Part shown: piece by piece, positions 18,224 through 26,922 of the stretch
How the letters are laid out: every line of letters starts with the position of its first letter
Position numbering within the stretch: position 1 is the first letter of the stretch
Source: Yoonia sp. SS1-5
GTDB lineage: Bacteria > Pseudomonadota > Alphaproteobacteria > Rhodobacterales > Rhodobacteraceae
Assembly: GCF_038443705.2 (NCBI RefSeq)
Contig: NZ_CP151767.2
Coordinates: 3,153,501 to 3,217,500, forward strand
Reading direction: 5' to 3'
DNA length: 64,000 nt
Position numbers and translations under genes: made by a program
Notes under the pieces: model-generated
Databases searched by the model: none
Told to the model about the DNA's origin: nothing
What the model saw: the letters and a program-made list of their open reading frames with translations, nothing else

Positions 18224-19200
18224 GCGGCTTTGATCCTTGGATCGGCTGCGCGGTAGACAAGTTCTGTCAGCTGATTGACCACGACGACAAGCACTGCTGA
18301 AAATAGCAGGATTCCAAGCAGCGTCGGGTGATCGCGGCGCAGGACAGAGTCGAACGCCAATCGTCCCAAGCCCGGCCAGTTGAAGACCGTCTCAATCACG
18401 ATAGCGCCCGCAAAAAGGGTGCCAAATTGCAGGCCGATCATGGTGATCAGCGGCAAAATCGCGTTGCGTAACCCGTGGCGGAAAAAGACCCGGCGTTCGG
18501 ACAGGCCCTTGGCACGGGCGGTGCGGACATAGTCCGACCCCAACACATCCAGCATCGCGGCCCGGGTCAGGCGGCTGAACTCTGCCATTTGTGCAAAGGC
18601 CAGCGTGAGCGCCGGCAATATCAGGTGGTAGGCCACGTCGATGACATTCGCCAGCCCGGTTTTGGGAACCCCAACCGATCGCATTCCGCCTATGGGCAGG
18701 ATCGGGAACACTGACGCAAACAGGATCACCAACAGCATGCCGGTCCAGAAAATCGGCGTGGAATAACCCAGAACGGCCGCGGCGGTGATGAACTGCGATA
18801 GCGGCCCTTTCGGGTTATGAGAGGCCAGCACCCCAAGGATCGTCCCGATGGTGATCGAAAAGAGCAGCGACGTCAGAAGCAGGATCAACGTGGCCGGCAT
18901 GCGGCCAAGGATCAGTTCGGATACATCGCGGTTGAAATGATAGGAAAACCCCATATCCCCGCGCACAAGATTGCCCACATAGACGGCCAGTTGTTCAAGA
19001 AGCGGCTTATCAAGCCCGTAGCGCTGTGTGATCTGTTCGCGAATTTCCGGCGTTATCGCGCCATAAACACCTGACAGCGCATCGACCGGATCACCCGGTG
19101 CCAGTTGCAGCAGGAAGAAATTCATCACGACAACCAGCAAGACCAGCGTGATGCCATACGCGACGCGTTTGAGGATGTTGGCAAGAATTTGCATTCGCAC
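18220..19200 (-). CDS. Oligopeptide ABC transporter permease (DppB type)
   Basis: 326 residues; the N-terminus (ILKRVAYGITLVLLVVVMNF) and the family motif FFLLQLAPGDPVDALSG are typical of DppB. The BPD_transp_1 core contains the EAA loop (YVRTARAKGLSERRVFFRHG) and ends in TELVYRAADPRIKAA. The gene follows the binding-protein gene by 128 bp containing a hairpin, and is coupled by a 4-bp overlap to the DppC-type gene. Confidence 0.93.
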   Translation of the reverse strand: MRMQILANILKRVAYGITLVLLVVVMNFFLLQLAPGDPVDALSGVYGAITPEIREQITQRYGLDKPLLEQLAVYVGNLVRGDMGFSYHFNRDVSELILGRMPATLILLLTSLLFSITIGTILGVLASHNPKGPLSQFITAAAVLGYSTPIFWTGMLLVILFASVFPILPIGGMRSVGVPKTGLANVIDVAYHLILPALTLAFAQMAEFSRLTRAAMLDVLGSDYVRTARAKGLSERRVFFRHGLRNAILPLITMIGLQFGTLFAGAIVIETVFNWPGLGRLAFDSVLRRDHPTLLGILLFSAVLVVVVNQLTELVYRAADPRIKAA

Positions 19201-19268
19201 GGGCTCGTTTCAGGGCTGGGTGAGTGGATGATGGTGCAACCGGGCCGGTTTCGGCAACGTTTGTTGAT

Positions 19269-19308
19269 AAAATTTGCCCCCCGCCGGACCAATGTGCCAG
19301 CGAGGGGC
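19269..19308 (-). terminator. Hairpin between binding-protein and permease genes (attenuator-like)
   Basis: On the minus strand a 9-bp stem (19308-19300 with 19284-19276, one G-U pair) with a 15-base loop is followed by CAAATTTT. Hairpins here commonly raise binding-protein mRNA level over the downstream permeases; whether this one terminates partly is inference. Confidence 0.5.
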
Positions 19309-19328
19309 GGGAGAGACCCTTGTCGTTG

Positions 19329-20906
19329 CTATTCGCTCAACCACACGTCGAGGAATGGATACGCACCGCCCCAGACAGATGCCGGGAAGCCCTGCACATC
19401 CTTGGAATAGGCCATGTAGACCGCGGTTTCCGTCAGAAAGACCATGGGCACATCGCGTGTCACGATCTCTTGGAAATCGGCATAGAGCGCGTTGCGCTTG
19501 TCTTCGTCGATTTCAACGGCTGCCGCATTCAGAAGCGCATCAACTTCGGGGTTCTGATACTGCGTCGTATTTGTGAACGGCGCAGACCGGATATTGTCGG
19601 ACAGGAATGTCCGGTGGTTCCCGATAATGGGATCACCCCAGCTATAGACGCCATCGGTCGACATCTCGAACGTCTTGTCAGACATCGTCTTGGCCCAGGT
19701 GGCATAGTCAGGCGAAACGACGATATCGACCTCGATCCCGATCTTTTTCAGCGCAGGTTTGACGTATTCGGCGATACTGCGGCCCGAGTCAGGAAGACCG
19801 GGCAGATAGTCGATAGTGGTGCGAAAGCGCACCCCGTCATCGCCGCGCGGGTATCCGGCCTCGTCCAGCAGGGCCTCGGCCTTTTCAAGATCGAACTCAT
19901 ATGTCACCCACCGGTCCGGCGCGGATGAGGAAAAGCCACTGTGGATCGGGCCACCAACCTGCGACAGGCCTTCGTGCAGCACGTCAACGATGAAGTTGGT
20001 ATCAATGGCGTGCGCAATCGCCTGACGGACACGCAGATCGTTATAGGGCTCGATGGCATTGTTCATCGTGATCCAGTCCAGCGGGCCAAGTGCCTTCAGG
20101 CCGTCGCGATCAATTTCCATCGCGTCGCTGGCATCGGCACGGGCGATCATGTCGACAGAGCTAAGCTCTGGAATGATATGGATCGTCCCGTTTTCGACCC
20201 CCAGAATGGCCGTCTGCGGATCCGCATCAACTGTCACGATGATGTTGTCGAGCAAGGGACGCCCTTCGATGAAGAAATCGTCAAACCGCTCGAGCACGAA
20301 CTGCACATCCGTCTCGACCGCGCCAAGCTTGAACGGGCCAGAGCCGACGACGTTTTCGTTGATGCGCGAGTGTTCGCGGATCGGCGTTCCATCGTCATAG
20401 ATGTGGGCAGGCATGATTGGCATAAAGGGCGGACCAAGCGCCATCATCAATGCGGGGTGCGGTCCGCTCATGCGGATGATGGCGGTGTAGTCATCGGGCG
20501 TATCCACACTGGTTACCGGGCCCAGCATGGCGCTGAACGGGTGGTTGTCGCGCACAAGCATCACCGAAAAGGCGACGTCTTTTGATGTCAGCGGCTCACC
20601 ATCGTGAAATGTTGCATTCTGCACAAGGTTCAGTGTCAGCGACAGCCCGTCGTCTGACAGCTCCCAGCTTTCAGCAAGGTAGGGCTGCGGGTTCCCGTCG
20701 GAATCCGTCATGACCGGGCTGGCAAAAAACTGTGCGCCCGGGATCATGTGATTGCCGCCAGAGGCCATCGCGTTGATGAAATGCGCGGGGAAGGCAACCA
20801 GGCTCATCACCAGATCTCCGCCGGGCTTGGGCTCCTGCGCCACGGCAGACGTCGCAATCAACGCGGACGCGGCAACAGCCAGCAAGGTCTTGAATGGTCT
20901 TTTCAT
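19329..20906 (-). CDS. Extracellular solute-binding protein, family 5 (peptide/opine/nickel)
   Basis: 525 residues. The signal peptide is MKRPFKTLLAVAASALIATS with likely cleavage after AVA at residue 23. The mature protein begins QEPKPGGDLVMSL and contains family-5 signatures (YLAESWELSDDGLSLTLNL, FHDGEPLTSKDVAFSV, VRQAIAHAID). It is the first gene of the operon, captures substrate in the periplasm and delivers it to the DppBC-type permeases. A divergent FCD/GntR regulator and an amidohydrolase nearby suggest a modified amino acid, amide or similar compound rather than generic peptides, but the sequence does not fix the substrate. Confidence 0.93.
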   Translation of the reverse strand: MKRPFKTLLAVAASALIATSAVAQEPKPGGDLVMSLVAFPAHFINAMASGGNHMIPGAQFFASPVMTDSDGNPQPYLAESWELSDDGLSLTLNLVQNATFHDGEPLTSKDVAFSVMLVRDNHPFSAMLGPVTSVDTPDDYTAIIRMSGPHPALMMALGPPFMPIMPAHIYDDGTPIREHSRINENVVGSGPFKLGAVETDVQFVLERFDDFFIEGRPLLDNIIVTVDADPQTAILGVENGTIHIIPELSSVDMIARADASDAMEIDRDGLKALGPLDWITMNNAIEPYNDLRVRQAIAHAIDTNFIVDVLHEGLSQVGGPIHSGFSSSAPDRWVTYEFDLEKAEALLDEAGYPRGDDGVRFRTTIDYLPGLPDSGRSIAEYVKPALKKIGIEVDIVVSPDYATWAKTMSDKTFEMSTDGVYSWGDPIIGNHRTFLSDNIRSAPFTNTTQYQNPEVDALLNAAAVEIDEDKRNALYADFQEIVTRDVPMVFLTETAVYMAYSKDVQGFPASVWGGAYPFLDVWLSE

Positions 20907-20948
20907 CGCAATCTCCTCTGTTTTCCGGGTAATTTTCTTATGTATTTC

Positions 20949-20984
20949 AGTTGACGCTAACTAACATGTCAGTGGCGGTCAACT
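20949..20984 (-). promoter_or_regulatory. Candidate promoter/operator of the peptide transporter operon
   Basis: AGTTGAC (20949-20955) and GTCAACT (20978-20984) form an inverted repeat with a 22-base spacer. Read on the minus strand, TTGACC makes a plausible -35 element, about 70 bp upstream of the binding-protein start. The spacer contains TAACATGTCA (20962-20971), whose complement TGACATGTTA recurs at 21169-21178 near the regulator gene. Confidence 0.4.
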
Positions 20985-21168
20985 TTTTTCTCGCATCGGA
21001 AATTCTCATATTTCGGTTTGTTTCTACCGACCGTGCTTGTTGTTTTCGCGTGATGGTTGAGAGTCGAAATTTTATTAAACAGCTTATTTTTATAACATAA
21101 AGTTCCGGATCGGTTGAATTCTGTCAGACGGATCATTGTTATACGGCAGAGTGTTCAGATTGCAGAAT

Positions 21169-21178
21169 TGACATGTTA
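21169..21178 (+). promoter_or_regulatory. Candidate operator copy TGACATGTTA at the regulator promoter
   Basis: A 10-base near-palindrome identical to the complement of 20962-20971, about 65 bp upstream of the regulator start and overlapping a TTGACA -35-like sequence (21168-21173). Paired copies at both ends of the divergent region fit autoregulation plus control of the transporter. Confidence 0.4.
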
Positions 21179-21241
21179 CATCGCCTGTGGTCTTGTCCAA
21201 ACGTACCGGGAACGCCGATTTATGCCTGAGCGAGGTCACGT

Positions 21242-21925
21242 GTGAACAAGAATCTGAAGGTTGACGCCGAGACCACGACGCCCAAGTTGACGGACGCGGC
21301 GTATGACGCCTTGGAACATATGATTGTCACCGGTGAACTCGCGCCCGGTCGCTGGGTTTCGGAGGCCGAGTTGATGGCCGCCAGCGGCTTTACCCGCGCC
21401 CCCATTCGCGCCGCGATGCAAAAGCTTGCGACACAACAGCTGATCGTGATCTATCCGCGCCGCGGCGCACAAATCTGCCCGCTTGATTTTACCCAGCAAT
21501 TCCGTGTCCTCGAACTGCGGCGTGAGGTCGAAAGCCTGCTGATCCGCAGCGCGACGCGCCGTGCAACTGATCAGCAGCGTGCCAGATTTGCCGAGATGGC
21601 AGAGGTGTTTCGCGCCGCCGCGCTGAACCATGACCAGCAGCAAACAACCGCGTTTGATATCGAGTTCTTCAAATTACTATATGCCGCCGCGGACAATCAG
21701 TTTGTCGAGGCTGCGATGCTGTCCATCAAGGGGTTGTCGCGTCGCTTTTGGATCCTGCATCAGGAAAAGTTCGGCGATGGGGCGTATCTTGCGGAATGTT
21801 CCGCCGCGATGGCCCAGGCCGTCGCCGATGGTGATCTGGAAGAGGCAGCAAAGACCCATAGCGCCGTGCTGGACTATATCGAACGGTTCACGTTGGAAGT
21901 TGTGGGTTACAGCCACAAGAAATAG
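21242..21925 (+). CDS. GntR family transcriptional regulator, FCD (FadR C-terminal) subfamily
   Basis: 227 residues from a GTG start with GAGG about 8 bases upstream. The N-terminal winged helix is recognisable (AYDALEHMIVTGELAPGRWVSEAELMA, then FTRAPIRAAMQKLATQQLI). The C-terminal helical FCD domain follows from about residue 85 (LELRREVESLLIRSATRRATD), with DIEFFKLLYAAADNQ supplying metal-ligand-type residues. It is divergent from the ABC transporter operon and very likely controls it. Its stop codon directly abuts the stop of the convergent CobW gene with no bases between. Confidence 0.9.
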   Translation: MNKNLKVDAETTTPKLTDAAYDALEHMIVTGELAPGRWVSEAELMAASGFTRAPIRAAMQKLATQQLIVIYPRRGAQICPLDFTQQFRVLELRREVESLLIRSATRRATDQQRARFAEMAEVFRAAALNHDQQQTTAFDIEFFKLLYAAADNQFVEAAMLSIKGLSRRFWILHQEKFGDGAYLAECSAAMAQAVADGDLEEAAKTHSAVLDYIERFTLEVVGYSHKK

Positions 21926-22837
21926 TCAGCCGACGGCCTGCCTGATCCGGTCCATTTCGGCGCTCATGTCCGCCGGTGCGCCCGTTCCGATCATGACAAT
22001 CGCCGGCGCCATATCTGCCGGAGCCGCGTCAAAGCTGAAGCGGGCGCCAACGGCCTGAAGCAGCATCATGCGGTCAGTATCGGCATCCACAAAAAATCCC
22101 TTGGCCCGGTGAATGAAGGTCGGGGATGACTTAAGCGCCTGGTCCAGTTTGCGCTGTGACACGGCCTGCTGTGGGATCCATGTGACTGTATGCAGCGCGG
22201 CGTGATCTGTGTCATCGCCGGTTTGGAATGGTGCCCGAAATACCCCGGTGCTGCCAAAAATCAGATCATTGGGCATGGATCCGTTTGGCGCCTCGATCAC
22301 ACGCACATCCGGGGCGATCCCGCGCAGGAACCCGATCACCGATTGGGCCATGTCCGGGCCAATGAGATCTGTTTTGGTAAGGGCGATGATTTCGGCAGCC
22401 GCAATTTGGCTGCGGATCAATTTGCCGACAAATTTATCTTTGGCGCGGGCGCGAATGGTTTCGGCATCAACCACCACGATCAGGGCGTCCAGCGTAAATC
22501 CCGGCCAATATCCTGCATGCATGGCAACCCGTTTCGGTTCGGCGACGCCGCTGGCCTCTAGCAGGATATGTTCGGGCGGGTCTGCTCGGGCGGCTTGGTC
22601 ATCCAATGCAGCACCCAGATCATCCCCGATGGAACAGCAAACACAGCCATTGGTCAGGCTGATCCGGTCATCTTCCTGCGTTGCAATCAGACTGGCGTCG
22701 ATATTCACAGCACCAAAATCGTTGACCAAGACCGCGACCCGACGCCCCGGATCCCCCGATAAAACCCGGTTGATCATCGTGGTTTTGCCCGCGCCCAGAT
22801 AGCCGGACAGGATCGTAATGGGGATGCGGCCGATCAT
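21926..22837 (-). CDS. CobW/G3E family GTPase (metal chaperone-like)
   Basis: 303 residues starting at MIGRIPITILSGYLGAGKTT; the longer frame upstream lies inside the amidohydrolase gene, and this ATG overlaps the amidohydrolase stop in ATGA. Walker A is GAGKT at residues 15-19, the metal-binding CxCC motif is CVCC, the guanine-specificity motif is TKTD, and a CobW C-terminal domain follows. Family members deliver Zn, Co or Fe to target enzymes. Coupling to an amidohydrolase, a metal-dependent fold, suggests the enzyme is the client, which is inference. Confidence 0.9.
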   Translation of the reverse strand: MIGRIPITILSGYLGAGKTTMINRVLSGDPGRRVAVLVNDFGAVNIDASLIATQEDDRISLTNGCVCCSIGDDLGAALDDQAARADPPEHILLEASGVAEPKRVAMHAGYWPGFTLDALIVVVDAETIRARAKDKFVGKLIRSQIAAAEIIALTKTDLIGPDMAQSVIGFLRGIAPDVRVIEAPNGSMPNDLIFGSTGVFRAPFQTGDDTDHAALHTVTWIPQQAVSQRKLDQALKSSPTFIHRAKGFFVDADTDRMMLLQAVGARFSFDAAPADMAPAIVMIGTGAPADMSAEMDRIRQAVG

Positions 22838-24480
22838 TTTTCGATGGGGAATGGCGTGCCTTCGAACACTGTCCCCCAGATCGGGATATCTTTCAGGTCG
22901 GCCAATGGGACATCCCATGGGTCCTGTTCCAGCACGGTAAAGTCTGCCTTTTTGCCTGCACGGATTGATCCGATGTCGTCCTCCAGCCCCAGAATATAGG
23001 CCGCATCAATGGTGATCGCGCGCATTGCAAAATCCAGCGAGACACATTCAGAGGCGCCCAGAACTGCGCCCGATTCCGCGATACGGTTGGCCGCGACCCA
23101 GGCCAGTTTCAGTGGCTGCGGCGGCGATACCAGAAAGTCCGAGTGAAACGAGGTCTTGACCCCCAGCCGTTCCAGCGTACCCATCCGCGACATCTGGCTG
23201 GCACGTTCATATCCGATAGAGCCACGCCAATAAGCCTCGCCCAATTCATGCACATAGTAGACCGCGGCCGAAACGATACCCCCAAGGTCCTTGAGCCGCT
23301 GAATTTGCTCGGGCGTGGACACGCCCAGATGCTCGATTGTGAAACGGTGGTTAAAGCGCGGATGCTCGGCTTGCAGCGTCTCCAGTGTGCTGATCGCCAA
23401 TTCCACGCCCATATCGCCGGTACAATGGACGTGAATTTGCTTGCCAGCCTTCCAATAGGTCCGGGCCAGTTCCAAAAACAGCTCGGGCGCCATCATCCAT
23501 TCACCCTCGTGCCCATCAATATAGCCCGGCTCGCCCAATTGCATTAGCTCGGCGTTGAACCCGCCATCGGCAAAAAGCTTGACTGATTCCGTGAAGTTGA
23601 ACCGGTCGGTCGAGCGGGCCTGATAGCCGTCGATGCGCGTCAGCTCGTTCGCGGGGTCGCCCGCAAATGTCGACATATCCAGCAACCCGCGTGGGGTGAT
23701 CGAGCAACGGAACTGGCTGTCTTCGAAATGCTTGACCATGCCGGTCCATTCAAGCGTTTCGTCATATAGCGGAAACGCCATGTCACCCACGGTGACTTCG
23801 CCCCCCATATGCATGAGGCGCTTCATCTTCTCCATGCCCCTGTCGAACCATTCCGGCGACATCATGACCCGCTTGAGCGCGTTCAGCGCCAGGAACATCC
23901 CGGTTTCCATGAATTGGCCGGTCCTCAGATCAACCTGCTGGTGGCGTTCCAGATCGGCCCGGTCAAATCCCATCCAGTCAATCGCGGCATCGTTACAAAT
24001 CACCTCGTGAAAGGATCGCTGGCAGATCACGATCGGCCGGGTGGTCGATATCTTGTTGAGCGCGTCGAGATAGACATCACCATGCCAGATCTTGTGAAAG
24101 CCCCATGTGATCAGCATCTCATCGGGGTCTTCCATCGCGGCTTCGATCTGGGTGAGGCGCGCGATATAGGCTTCATGCGTTTTGATGGCCGGGGATTTCT
24201 TTCCCGGCAGGTCCCATTCCATGGCGGTGATCCACTGGGTGGGCAGCAGCATCGCACCAATTGTCGGATGAAGATGCGGGTCGATGAAGCCGGGCATCAG
24301 AACGTGGTCCTTGAACCGGTCATCAATGCGATGGGGATGTGCATCCAGCCACGGCCGCAGACTATCCAGCGTCCCAACCTCAACGATGCGCCCGTCGCGC
24401 ACCGCAACAGCATTGCCCGTCGGAAAGGACGGGTTCATCGTGCGGATCTGGCGCGCGGTGTAGATGGTGAGTTCGGACAT
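22834..24480 (-). CDS. Amidohydrolase family protein (YtcJ-like)
   Basis: 548 residues starting at MSELTIYTARQIRTMNP, with AAGGA upstream; the 41-residue longer frame has no typical amidohydrolase content. The metal-binding HxH is His69 and His71 in GFIDPHLHPTIG. Other expected elements are HVHCTGD, TIEHLG, the Asp-bearing SFHSDFLVSPP, and the C-terminal strand IRAGKKADFTVLEQDP. It is the first gene of a pair with the CobW GTPase and sits beside an oligopeptide-type transporter and its regulator, so it may hydrolyse the imported compound. The exact reaction is unknown. Confidence 0.88.
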   Translation of the reverse strand: MSELTIYTARQIRTMNPSFPTGNAVAVRDGRIVEVGTLDSLRPWLDAHPHRIDDRFKDHVLMPGFIDPHLHPTIGAMLLPTQWITAMEWDLPGKKSPAIKTHEAYIARLTQIEAAMEDPDEMLITWGFHKIWHGDVYLDALNKISTTRPIVICQRSFHEVICNDAAIDWMGFDRADLERHQQVDLRTGQFMETGMFLALNALKRVMMSPEWFDRGMEKMKRLMHMGGEVTVGDMAFPLYDETLEWTGMVKHFEDSQFRCSITPRGLLDMSTFAGDPANELTRIDGYQARSTDRFNFTESVKLFADGGFNAELMQLGEPGYIDGHEGEWMMAPELFLELARTYWKAGKQIHVHCTGDMGVELAISTLETLQAEHPRFNHRFTIEHLGVSTPEQIQRLKDLGGIVSAAVYYVHELGEAYWRGSIGYERASQMSRMGTLERLGVKTSFHSDFLVSPPQPLKLAWVAANRIAESGAVLGASECVSLDFAMRAITIDAAYILGLEDDIGSIRAGKKADFTVLEQDPWDVPLADLKDIPIWGTVFEGTPFPIEK

Positions 24481-25052
24481 TCGCCTACGTTCCTTTTTTA
24501 CCGGATGAGAGGAAGCGCAGGCAAACGAAGCAATCAAACGAGCAGCAAAGAGCCTTTCAAATCTCTGGGCTGGAGAATTTGATGCCAAGCCAAACAGCGC
24601 CATCTGACCCTAAAATTGCGTCGCCGCGCCGTCAAGCTAACCCAAAGTCCAGTCAATTGCGGCTTATGCTTCCCTGCTGAGGGGCAGATCAACGGGCGGT
24701 GTCGCCACCGACAATACGCCTTCGTCCGTGATCCCAAATTGCGGTGCAAAGCCTTTGCAGATTGGACTGCCGCGTTTGCAGGTAATTGTTCAGCGTCGCT
24801 TGACGTCGTGTCTGACAGCCTGCGCCATGCGCGCAATCAGGTGACGGCATAGCACTCTGATGACAACCACCACCCTCCGCATTCCAGCCTCGCTGGCATG
24901 ACACCGGCGGAATATCGCGACCGGTCAAAAGAAGGCCGAAACCTGAACAGAGTTGACCTAAATCAGCGGACACAACGGGCAGCAGGTCAGTGATTGTGCG
25001 GAAAGACGCAGATCGAAGTTTTGCACGGGGTCCTGCCCCTTAGCTTGAAAAA
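24481..25052. other. 572-bp intergenic stretch without a convincing gene
   Basis: Short frames exist on both strands (for example 24616-24852 plus and 24534-24836 minus) but are Arg/Cys-rich with no recognisable domain. A weak hairpin (GGGG, five bases, CCCC near 25027-25039) lies just past the DUF5666 gene stop. The 3' end of this stretch presumably holds the amidohydrolase promoter. Confidence 0.5.
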
Positions 25053-25922
25053 CTACCGGCAAAGCACAGAGACGCCCAATATTGATGTTTGATCAGTTAC
25101 CAGATCACCGTCCAGGCCGCAGGCCGTCACCAGCCGTTGCTGATTGATCATTTCCGGACGGCTCATCAGGGATGAAATACCTGTTCCAAGGACGGTATAA
25201 TAGCCTGACGGCGCCGGCGCCGATAAGTATCCTTGCGCCAGGACAGTGCGCACATCCTGCGCAAAATGACCGACCTCGACACTATCGGCGACAATCGTAT
25301 TCCCGCCGAAGCGCCCGGTCACGCGCACGACATCGCCCTGATCAACTGCCGGTTCCGATTGACTGCGGATCGTGGTGCCGCCAATGCGCCCGAGCCCGGT
25401 CGAAAGCGCATCATAGGTGCCCTGGATATGCGCCCTCTGCCGGGGCTGCACGATCTCAATCCGGGTTGCAACGACACCGTCCGCGCGCCAATAGCCGCTG
25501 ACCGCGACCCAGTCGCCAATGTCCGATCTGCTGAGTTGGGTCAGGTTGTGGACCTGCGTGCCCATCACGGTCAGGGTTTCGTCGGTGACCTGCGTCACCG
25601 GGCCAAGCAACTGGATGACCTGTCGGGCCGCAACGACATCCGGGGTCTGCAATGTCCCGCCCAGTTGCAAGGCAATCATGTCACCTGCTTGCAACTGATC
25701 GACGGTCACAGGCCCAAGCGGGCTTGTAACAGAAAGGTTGGCTGGCAGAACAACTGACACGCCCTCGATCTCAATCGCGCGTTCATGGTTCAAAATCCCC
25801 ATGATTCCCGTACCGGTCAGACCGCCTTCCTGAGGTTCGTCCGTTTCCTGACCAACAGCACCCGACGCGCCCAACAAAAGAACAAGCGAAAATCGAAATA
25901 TATGCGCCAACCTCGGGATCAT
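25053..25922 (-). CDS. DUF5666 domain-containing exported protein
   Basis: 289 residues with a signal peptide (FSLVLLLGASGAVGQ). The mature part holds repeated small beta modules of the DUF5666 type (GVSVVLPANLSVTSPLGPVTV, QLQAGDMIALQL, DIGDWVAVSGYWR, DVVRVTGRFGGNTIVADSVEV). A C-terminal Cys pair (TACGLDGD, SVLCR) may form a disulfide. It overlaps the DUF6502 gene by 4 bp. Function of the family is unknown; periplasmic location is inferred from the signal peptide. Confidence 0.8.
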   Translation of the reverse strand: MIPRLAHIFRFSLVLLLGASGAVGQETDEPQEGGLTGTGIMGILNHERAIEIEGVSVVLPANLSVTSPLGPVTVDQLQAGDMIALQLGGTLQTPDVVAARQVIQLLGPVTQVTDETLTVMGTQVHNLTQLSRSDIGDWVAVSGYWRADGVVATRIEIVQPRQRAHIQGTYDALSTGLGRIGGTTIRSQSEPAVDQGDVVRVTGRFGGNTIVADSVEVGHFAQDVRTVLAQGYLSAPAPSGYYTVLGTGISSLMSRPEMINQQRLVTACGLDGDLVTDQTSILGVSVLCR

Positions 25923-26758
25923 ATTTGTTTCTCTTTTTGCGACGGGACAGGCTGCGGGTGCTTGGGGACGATGTATACCCCTGTGACAAACCTGCCGGTT
26001 TCTTGTGGCTCACTTTCCGCGTCGCGGGTCTGAAGATCATGCGCCAGACTATTTAATTTGTTAAGGTAGTCCAGTGCTGCTGCCCGAGACGCCGCGTCAA
26101 GCTCTTCAACCGATGCTTGTGACAAATGCGAGTAGCGCAGGACCCGGTCGAACGCTTTATCTGCCGGGTCGTCGGATATGGCATTGTCGACGGCAACACT
26201 GACATGATCGGTGACGGTGGCCTGAAACGCCTCAAGAACCGCCGCGCCCATGGTTGGGATATAGGTGTCCGAAATCAGCAGGATTTGCTCGTCTTCGTTG
26301 GTGCGTACAAGTTTCTGGTCAACAAGCTCCTGAAGAATTGTTGCAGCCGGGACGTCAACTTTGGCGCGGCGCACGAGGTCTTCAAAGCCCGCATTCTCGC
26401 CATCCCGCCGGCGTCGTAGCGGGCGTGCCTGTCCTTGTGTCTGGCAAAAGGCCGGATCTTGTGTCCAACACGTCAGGATTGAAGCGATCGGGGTGGCAAC
26501 CGACGATGGATCGCTGTCCCAGTCATCCATTTCACGCAATCGTTTGACGTCCTTGCGATGCACACCTGTCTTGAGGCTGACATAGCTGTTGGTCGCCGAT
26601 TGTTGCTGTGCCAATGCTTCTTCGATCAAGGCGCGCTTGGCCAGTTCAACGAACCGGGACAGCGGCAGGTTGTTTGCGATCATCAGTCGCGCAATGGGCC
26701 GCAGAATCAGCCGCAACGTTCTTTCAAAAATCTGACTTTGTGTCTGACTCACGACCAA
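25919..26758 (-). CDS. DUF6502 family protein
   Basis: 279 residues without signal peptide. The N-terminal half (FERTLRLILRPIARLMIANNLPLSRFVELAKRALIEEA) and the segment YVSLKTGVHRKDVKRLREMDD look like a helical winged-helix-like region and match what I recall as DUF6502. It leads a two-gene operon with the DUF5666 gene and is divergent from the adenylation-enzyme operon across 164 bp containing tandem palindromes. A DNA-binding role is possible but not shown. Confidence 0.7.
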   Translation of the reverse strand: MVVSQTQSQIFERTLRLILRPIARLMIANNLPLSRFVELAKRALIEEALAQQQSATNSYVSLKTGVHRKDVKRLREMDDWDSDPSSVATPIASILTCWTQDPAFCQTQGQARPLRRRRDGENAGFEDLVRRAKVDVPAATILQELVDQKLVRTNEDEQILLISDTYIPTMGAAVLEAFQATVTDHVSVAVDNAISDDPADKAFDRVLRYSHLSQASVEELDAASRAAALDYLNKLNSLAHDLQTRDAESEPQETGRFVTGVYIVPKHPQPVPSQKEKQI

Positions 26759-26838
26759 AACCCTCGCTCACCAACCCCTGGATCTGGACCATTATGCACG
26801 AATTGCAATGGCAAAACACAAGAGTGTGACTTAACAGA

Positions 26839-26888
26839 GGGAATTTTTCCCATTATGCCATCCTTAGTTGTGGGAATTTTTCCCATTA
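26839..26888. promoter_or_regulatory. Two identical 17-bp palindromic operator-like sites
   Basis: GGGAATTTTTCCCATTA occurs at 26839-26855 and again at 26872-26888. Each holds the hyphenated palindrome GGGAA-TTT-TTCCC, and the copies are 33 bp apart, about three helical turns. They lie between the divergent DUF6502 and adenylation-enzyme genes, the second ending 34 bp before the latter's ATG. They look like cooperative binding sites for one regulator. Confidence 0.6.
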
Positions 26889-26922
26889 GTATGCATAGTA
26901 GCGTTGGAGGAGGGCCCAATTT

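Noticed and set aside
19224..20585. Two plus-strand frames (234 and 214 residues) across the binding-protein gene
   Set aside because: Antisense to the solute-binding protein; no domain.
22838..22918. N-terminal extension of the CobW gene
   Set aside because: It lies within the amidohydrolase coding sequence; the ATG at 22837 gives the canonical CobW start and an ATGA overlap.
24481..24603. N-terminal extension of the amidohydrolase
   Set aside because: Upstream 41 residues do not match the family and the start at 24480 has a usable ribosome-binding site.
24616..24852. 78-residue plus-strand frame in the 24.5-25 kb gap
   Set aside because: No domain, no good ribosome-binding site, composition like non-coding DNA; possible remnant but not supportable.
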